A model generated the notes under the pieces. The model did not search any database. It had not been told where the DNA came from and saw nothing but the letters and a program-made list of their open reading frames with translations. Shown in pieces: positions 57,653 to 64,000 of a DNA stretch of 64,000 bases. Made by a program: the position numbers and the translations under genes. Source of the DNA: Ophiocordyceps camponoti-saundersi (nom. inval.) (taxonomy: Eukaryota > Ascomycota > Sordariomycetes > Hypocreales > Ophiocordycipitaceae); assembly GCA_003339415.1 (NCBI GenBank), contig PDHQ01000071.1:91935-155934 (forward strand), given 5' to 3'. Position 1 is the first letter of the stretch. Each line of letters starts with the position of its first letter.

Positions 57653-58070
57653 AGAGGACCCTCGACGATGTCCGCCATGTGTACAGTATCTAGACAGGCA
57701 AACTTGGAAAGCGGCTGGCGTTATGCAACTGCGTTTCTTTACTCGCTTGAGTTTTCCCTTATCATCATTCCTCTCGCTGACGTCGAAGAGGTAAGTCAGT
57801 TGGAGACGCAGAGTATTTACCGGACGTGATGGCCCTATACCAGCTCGCTTGTCCCTTCTTCGTTTCAGGGAAAGGGCAACTGCTTCTCCTCATTGATCTC
57901 TTCAGATCGACTCCGTCTCCTTTTCCATCCTCAACCCTTCCATCCATAGATTCGGGATCACAGCTCACAAGCCAGACGAGCTATCATTTCCCCCTTTTTT
58001 TTGGTGGAAACGTTTTTTTGGAACGCTGCCTTTGGAACGCATCTTAGCTTTTTCTTCTCCTTCTCTCTTC
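57653..58070. other. NPT1-WSC intergenic region
   Basis: 418 bp, T-rich near 57990-58020. Leader of the WSC gene; no repeat or RNA seen. Confidence 0.4.
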
Positions 58071-60396
58071 ATGATGTTTGGCTCATCTTGCCACGACGAG
58101 AGGACGCGCTACAGGCTGTTGGGCCCAAAGAGCCGTGTCTTTGTGCTCATCGGCCTTGTCCTCATGAGTGTTGCGACCGTCGGCTCAGTAGGGATGCGGG
58201 CGAATGAGAGGATCATGATCGAGAAACGAGACCATGACAGGAGACAGTTTCAGTTTGCTGCGCTTCTGGCAGCCCAAGTAGGATCTTGGGTTCGATGCTC
58301 ATGGCAGTCGGCTGATGGATGATACAGAACTCGCCGTCAACATTGACTGAAGAGAACGCTGCCACAGCAACGGTGCAGAGTGATGGTTTGCCAAGCTCGC
58401 AGTCTCCTTCGTCACAGCCTGTCCAGACTGAGACTATCGTGGCATCGCCCAACAGCACCGCCGTCGACTCCGTGCCAGAGCCACAGCACTCACTGACGGC
58501 TTCTCGAGCCCTGCTTGATGCCCTGACCCAGGCCCTGAAGGCAGCCATTAGCGTCACTGCGCAGCCGGAATCGACGTCGACAATCGAGTCGTCTGCTTTG
58601 CCTCCTTCATCTACTTCACAACCCCCTTCTACAGAGGTGTCAGCGAGCGAGACGCCGGCATCCTCCGAGCCAGAGCCTGAACCAAGCGTCGACTTTTCCT
58701 TGGGCCTACTTGGTGGCCTCACGAGAAGCCTTCAAGGGCGCGAGCTAAGCCGGCGCAGCACATCGGCCGAGCAGATTCTCTCTCTGCTGGGGCCCCTCTC
58801 GGACGTGGTCGCTCAAGCCGTTGTCATCGACTCCGGCGCGGCAGCCCAGCTCACGGACGTTGTTCTGGGTGCCCTTCCCATCGATGCTTCTGCCGTGGCT
58901 TCTACGGTTCCGCGAGTTGCTGAGCAGGCCTCGGCCTCGACGGTGGACCTGTTGCCTCTTATTCTTCCCGCCGTCGCAGCCGCCCTGGGCAGAGAGCTGA
59001 CCCCGGCCGTCGGTCCCGTTTCCGGAGGCTTGTCGGGAGCCCTGCAGAATGTCGTCACACGAGGTATCACGGTCATCAACCAGATTGCCAGCAATATGAG
59101 GGGGGCAATGAGTCCAGAGCTGCAGGCCATTCTCGACCAGGTGGCGGCAATGGTCTACGCTGCCGCGAAACGGCTGGGTCAGGCGCTTTGTGCCATCAGC
59201 CCGGACGAGGACGGTTCTCCGCTCGAGGCCATCATACCATGCGAGTCCGCCACGCAGAGCGTCGCGGCGTCGGTGACGCCGCGGGTCATGACCCTAAACC
59301 CTCAATCGGCCGTGGCCGCGGAAACGGCGTCTGCGTCATGGAACGTCATCCCCATGGCGAGTCCGCAGGCGTACGACTCTTCGCCGCCGCCGCCGCCGCC
59401 GACTACCTCTTCACCCTGCACGTCAAGCACGATGATGGGCGCTGCAGAGGCAACGGGCGAGTCCACCGACGGCCCTATTACGACGATGACCACTCCGGCA
59501 ACGCCTTCGTCAGGTAAGAATATCCTGGTCACCCCTTGCTCACTGAGAGACAGGCCAGGTCAGCTCATGCAAGAAACCGAACAGCGAGCGGCTCTGCCAG
59601 CGTCAACACGGCGCAGCCGACCAGCTGCCCTGTCGTGCAACCTGCGCCATGCCCGACCTGTCCAACCTGCGAGGGCTCGACGACGCCGCACGACGGTGGG
59701 CCAGACGCCACATCAGGCCCCTGTCCTGGGTCCGGATTCAAGTGCTCCGAATGCCTCAACGGATGGTTCTGCCCTCCTCTACAGTCACCGGCCCAGGCGG
59801 CGCCCTGCGGACTGGGATGGCCATGCGTCCACTGCCAGTCTGGCTGGTTCTGCATCAGCGGCAACGCGCCAGCATCGACGGGTCAGGCCCCCACGACGCC
59901 GACGATGGCACCGACAACACCGACGACGGTGAGAGCCTCTGGGGGCACGGCGGGCGACTGGACCTACGTGGGCTGCTTCCGAGACGCCATCGACCGGACG
60001 CTGGTAGGGTCCAAGCCCCTCGACTACCTGCGCGGAGAGGTATCCAACGAGAAGTGCGTGGAGCACTGCGCTTCCAAGACTTACGCCTTCGCCGGCACCG
60101 AGGCCGGCATCGAGTGCTGGTGCGGATCGGCCATCCGGGACGACGCCGTGCGGTTGCCGAGCACGTTTTGCGAAATGCCGTGTCCCGGGACCGGGGGCCA
60201 AGCCTGCGGTGGGAGCTGGGCGATATCAGTTTACGTACGTTCGGCCGGCGGCGAATTGGCAGCGGATGGCGAAGTAGCTTTGGCCGCCGATCAGCCACCG
60301 GCCTCTTCTTCTTCTTCTTCTTCTTCTTCTTCTCCGACAAGGGCCGAAGATTACGGCCCTGTGGCTGGGCTTTTGTTGCTGGCTCAGGGGGGGTAA
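58071..60396 (+). CDS. WSC-domain cell-surface protein
   Basis: Three exons, 58071-58277, 58328-59513 and 59564-60396, with 50-nt introns; 741 aa. The N terminus has a signal peptide or signal anchor (VFVLIGLVLMSVATVG, about residues 25-40). A long Ser/Thr/Pro/Ala-rich part follows, probably O-glycosylated, with a helical region (about 190-340) of short hydrophobic heptads. A Cys-rich stretch (CPTCPTCEG, CSECLNGWFC, CVHCQSGWFC) contains two repeats of the form C-x2-C-x-N/S-GWFC. A WSC carbohydrate-binding domain comes last: WTYVGCFRD, CVEHCASKTYAFAG, CWCGSAI, CPGTGGQACGGSWAISVY. A Ser run encoded by TCT repeats (60302-60332) precedes the stop. No C-terminal membrane helix or clear GPI signal, so it could be secreted or wall-bound rather than a stress sensor. 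Confidence 0.82.
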
Positions 60397-60591
60397 AAAA
60401 CGGGTGGCTGCCTGAGGTGACGTCGTCGTCGATGGCTCGGGGGGTAAGGGAGGGAAGCCTAGGAGGGGGGCTGGGGAGGGAGGAGAAATTTGTGCGGTCC
60501 CTTGATATCCTTTGCTTGTTTCTGTGGAACTCGACATGTTCTTTCTTGCTGTTGCACGGGTCTGTGCAGCTCCTTTTTAGCTTAGGACTTG

Positions 60592-60624
<33 letters not shown>

Positions 60625-61217
60625 CTTATGTTTTTGCTATCGGGGAATAGATTTGTAGGCTGAAGGTTGTGCAGTTGTTGCCGTTGGAGTTGCTGCAGTT
60701 GTTGCTGTAGTTGCTGCAGTTGCAGTTATTGCCGCTGTTGTTGATTGTGAATGATGTGTTTGTGCAAACAATGGTTGATAACCTACACATGCTTCATAGA
60801 AGAGTACAGACAATTCCGGATATGTAGGTATGTATTGAATAATATCAACAATGGGTTGGAGGTTGTTTGATCTGGTGGGATATGTATGTATGTATGTATG
60901 TGTGCTGATGAGATGAAGTTGCAGTTGCATCGCAGGTTGCCGCTGAGGGATGGCACTGGAGAGAGTGTGTGTGTTTTTGGGGCTGCTTTTCGATGAGTTT
61001 CATTAACACGGGGACTTTGATTAATACGAAGGGGGTTTTGTATCTATGCGAAGGAGGCTGTGATCTATACGGGGGGTGTGTTTTTGATTTAGGCTGGGGG
61101 GTTGTGACTGTTATCGTGAAGCTTACCCACCTACTTACTGGTAGTGGGCATGTCTGTTTGTTTGTATGTGCTACTTGTTTATGGAGCGTAGAAGGGAAGG
61201 AGGAGGAGGAGCTGAGG

Positions 61218-61260
61218 CAGAAGCAGAAGCAGAAGCAGAAGCAGAAGCAGAAGCAGAAGC
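61218..61260 (+). repeat. (CAGAAG)n hexanucleotide repeat
   Basis: About seven copies in tandem. It gives a Lys/Gln frame on + and an Ala/Ser frame on -, neither in a believable gene. Confidence 0.9.
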
Positions 61261-61832
61261 GGGAAAGAAAGGCATACTATGATGTACATACATGCATGAC
61301 GTCGAGGCAGTTTGGTGTTGACGCCTGTTGTGAACTTGTCCGCAACGAAGCCAACTCCCCTGGCAACGACGATTCACTCTCTCTCCCTGTCAAGAGCCAA
61401 CTTTCCCCGCAACGACTCTTTCCACTCTCCCCCATAGAGACATACATGTCAAGCCAACCGCCCCCGCATTATCCATGATTCCATGTTAATATATGCATTC
61501 ATAGACTGTCTGGTTTGGCCATGCAAGGCCAAATAAGGACTCCCTGAAGCGGCAAGGGTTTTGGAGAAGCGGTTACCCCCCGGGGGGGGGGTTTTAAATG
61601 GGAGACCAGGGCATCGTCGTACGAGGACGACGGGGGATGCATATACGGATATAGCGGATGGCTGCCGAGCTTGGGGGGGGGGGGGGTGGAGCAGAGAGTG
61701 AGAGGGAGAGAGGGAGAAAGAAAGCTTTACATATAACTCGAGCGTGTCGGGTTGAAGGCGTTGCTGATGGGCTTCGTTCTCGTGCGTGGCGGTTGCATTG
61801 CAGAGGGGGGATCCCACGTGCATGCACATCCC

Positions 61833-61856
61833 GGGGGGGGGGGGGGGGGGGGGGGT

Positions 61857-61890
<34 letters not shown>

Positions 61891-61917
61891 CGGGGGGGGG
61901 GGGGGGGGGGGGGGGGG
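61833..61917 (+). repeat. 85-bp poly-G tract
   Basis: G throughout except one T (61856) and one C (61891). Able in principle to form G-quadruplexes. The true length in the genome is uncertain. Confidence 0.9.
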
Positions 61918-63932
61918 ATGTATGTTGTGTGCTCCATACAGCATGCATGCATACAGACACGCGTAGTAGGCAGCGGGTGGAAGTACGGATTCACAGGAGA
62001 GTGTTACGCTGGTGGCCTGCATACTACGGAAACGGGTAACAGGATGGGGGCTTGCCGGGGGCGGTTTGCCACGTTTTTATTATGGGTGGTTTCACGATGG
62101 ATGGATGGATGAGCGGCAGTTGAATTCACTTCCGTGTTTGTTTATGACATGTCCGTATATACATACAGGTATATATGTTTGTGTGAGATTGGTAGGGAGA
62201 GACGGGGAAGATGAAGGCAACTACGGAACATGCATATATATGCATATATGTGTATATATATATATAAGTGTGTGTGGTCCGTGTTGATGCTCAAGAGGAG
62301 GGAGCCAAAGCGAGAAGCGATAGATAGCCGAAAGGAAAGGAGAAGCGGGGAGAGGGGGTTGGTTTTGATGATATATGAGAATCAGACAGAAGAGAGATTA
62401 GAAAGGGGGAGAACAGAGATGAGAGATGGTAGATGAAACTGGGGAAGATTTTCCCGGATTGCCGAGAAGCCGACTCCCGAGCGGGCCGAGCCGGAGATGA
62501 GCAGGGGAGGTTCGTTTGAGATGGAGGAAGTGCAACGGATGACGCTATACTGTAACCCTTTGAAGGTAAAAGATGGTTCGATTATTGTTCTCTCTCAGGT
62601 ACGATGAGCGGTTACAGGCATGTATGTACGTACGGAGTAGGTAGGTGGGAATCATGAGGAGAGGGAGGGGGGGGGGAGGGTTGCAGCCGGGCCTTGTGAG
62701 TTGCATTCGTTGACACGGTGATACAGCATGCACATTGTATGTATGTAGGTATGTAGTTGGTCAAAGCAGAGTGCAGAATGGAGGAGAGGACCACGTGGAG
62801 GTAGGACCTGCAGCTTGGAGTCTGTCTGCCTTGCTTGGTTTGTATGTACGTAGGTGTGTGTGTGTGTGTGTGTTTTGTGGGTAAGGGGAAGGAAAGTAAG
62901 GACGTTGATTTCAGGGTAGAAGGGTTTTGTTTCGTTGTTTTTGGGGGAGGAAGAAGGGCAACGAGTCTCGACAAGGGAAGAAGAGGTGGTTGATGATGAC
63001 TGACTGACTACCTAGGTAGGTAGGTAGGTAGCCAGGGGGGGGGGGGGAGGAAGCTTGGAAAGGTTACATGAAGATAATGTACGGATATGGGTTTACGAGG
63101 GTGAGTGGATCTTTTTCTTTTCTCTTCTGGCGGCCGCTTCGACGACCTGGATATATATACATATATATATATAGGTATATGGGTAGTTGATGAGGTAGTT
63201 TAGCTGCGTGGCTTATATGTGTGTAGTATGTATGTAGGCAGTCATGTATGTAGAGTATGTATGTATATGTACGCATACGCATGCAGCGAAGCAAAGTACG
63301 GAATGAGGCGCGTATGTATGTATGTGGGTGGGTAGTTGCAGACATTGCCATGGTCTCTGATGCGCGCCTTTCTTGGGCAAAGGACAAGGTCGTTAACTGG
63401 TTGAAAGAGTCTCGATCTGTTTCGATTAAAGAACCGTTGCGACGGGCTTGGAGATGATACCCAGAGATTCAGATGAGGGATGATGGGCTCGGAGGATTAC
63501 CGAAAGAGGATATCCCTTTTTTTCTCTCTTTCTTCCCTGTCCTTTTCTTTTCCTTCTCGCCTTGTATCTACAGCTGTAGGGGGGGGGGGGGGGGTTAGAG
63601 ATAAGGGGGCAAAGGTTCCCAGGATGAACGCCACACCGGGGATTTAATATATTTATACGTCTGTATATATGCATGTATGTCTGGATGTATGTACGGATAC
63701 ATGTCTTTCTACGGATATGTCTGTACGAGTTTTAAGTGTGTAGGTTTGTTTGGCTGATACGGAGATTACCAATGTACATACGCAGTGGATGAAGAAGAAT
63801 TGCCATACCGTCGGAAAAGCCCCTTTTTCTTTTTCCTTTTCTCCGGGGGGGGGGGGGGGGGGGGGGGGAACGAGGGACAAGAAGGAGGGACGAGGGGGGA
63901 AATTACTTCTCTTCGGCGGGTCAGTTGACAAT

Positions 63933-63950
63933 TGGCGCCCGACCGGGGTC
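63933..63950 (+). other. Possible LTR-retrotransposon primer-binding site
   Basis: TGGCGCCCGACCGGGGTC starts with TGG, and its complement ends in CCA like a tRNA 3' end; the acceptor half can pair with a GCCCGGC 5' strand such as that of tRNA-Lys. It is preceded by TTGACAAT, which could be the end of an LTR (..CA). The rest of the element would lie outside the window, so this is a weak call. Confidence 0.25.
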
Positions 63951-64000
63951 TCCCTTCCAAGGCTAACCTTTGCGCAAGCTGGCCAATGGCGCAGCGCGAC

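Larger units (their letters stand above)
60397..64000. other. Gene-free right end rich in microsatellites and G runs
   Basis: 3.6 kb without a credible gene. It holds GT repeats (60594-60624, 62858-62872), a (CAGAAG)n repeat (61218-61260), TATG/CATA units, a TATATA stretch (62228-62266), TAGG repeats (63011-63031), and G runs at 61582-61591, 61671-61686, 61833-61917, 62667-62676, 63035-63047, 63579-63594 and 63845-63868. Pro-, Gly- and Val-rich open frames here are artefacts of the runs. Confidence 0.6.

Noticed and set aside
61449..62112. Pro-, Gly- or Val-rich open frames across the poly-G tract, both strands
   Set aside because: They exist in all frames because a homopolymer has no stops; flanks show no coding character.

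Overview
The window is nuclear DNA from a filamentous ascomycete, most likely Sordariomycetes and plausibly Hypocreales. Genes lie on both strands and are interrupted by short introns, mostly 48 to 90 nt, with GT-AG borders and CTNAC-like branch sites. Intergenic DNA is rich in tetranucleotide microsatellites. The proteins are typical of Pezizomycotina: a SIN3 with a glutamine/proline-rich N terminus, a DUF7514-like protein, a SWIM-RING protein, a WSC-domain surface protein and a highly reducing polyketide synthase (HR-PKS). The genus is inferred from general character, not shown.

Layout. 0-3 kb: one doubtful small gene and sparse DNA. 3-13.5 kb: two large transcription genes, TAF2 (TFIID) and SIN3 (histone deacetylase scaffold), both on +. 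14.5-25 kb: a cytosolic acetyl-CoA acetyltransferase (ERG10-like, -) divergent from a complete HR-PKS (+) with domain order KS-AT-DH-CMeT-ER-KR-ACP, about 15 exons and one apparent single-base frameshift in the DH domain. 25.5-31.7 kb: two tandem phosphoesterase-fold genes, a PhoD-like protein whose metal-ligand motifs look mutated and a CDC1/TED1-type ER metallophosphoesterase. 32-34.8 kb: a tiny APC/C subunit (CDC26) and an unrecognised protein. 37-40.4 kb: RAD1 (9-1-1 clamp), OST5 (three small exons) and the SAGA acetyltransferase GCN5. 41.4-49.2 kb: an uncharacterised protein, a DUF7514-like protein, the PQ-loop protein MPDU1, a conserved small Cys-rich protein and a SWIM-RING protein with a 39-bp tandem repeat. 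50-57.7 kb: PNG1 (lacking its catalytic Cys), UTP4 and nicotinate phosphoribosyltransferase. 58-60.4 kb: a WSC-domain wall protein. 60.4-64 kb: no gene, many microsatellites and poly-G runs, and at the edge a possible LTR-retrotransposon primer-binding site.

Most genes are conserved housekeeping genes in an ordinary core region. The accessory element is the HR-PKS, which has no recognisable P450, transporter or regulator beside it; the divergent thiolase is its only plausible metabolic neighbour. The best leads are the three Asn substitutions in the PhoD-like protein, the PKS frameshift, the GC-AG intron in SIN3, and the strand-biased G-run field at the right end. Exon borders were read by eye from splice signals and protein continuity; none is supported by transcript data.
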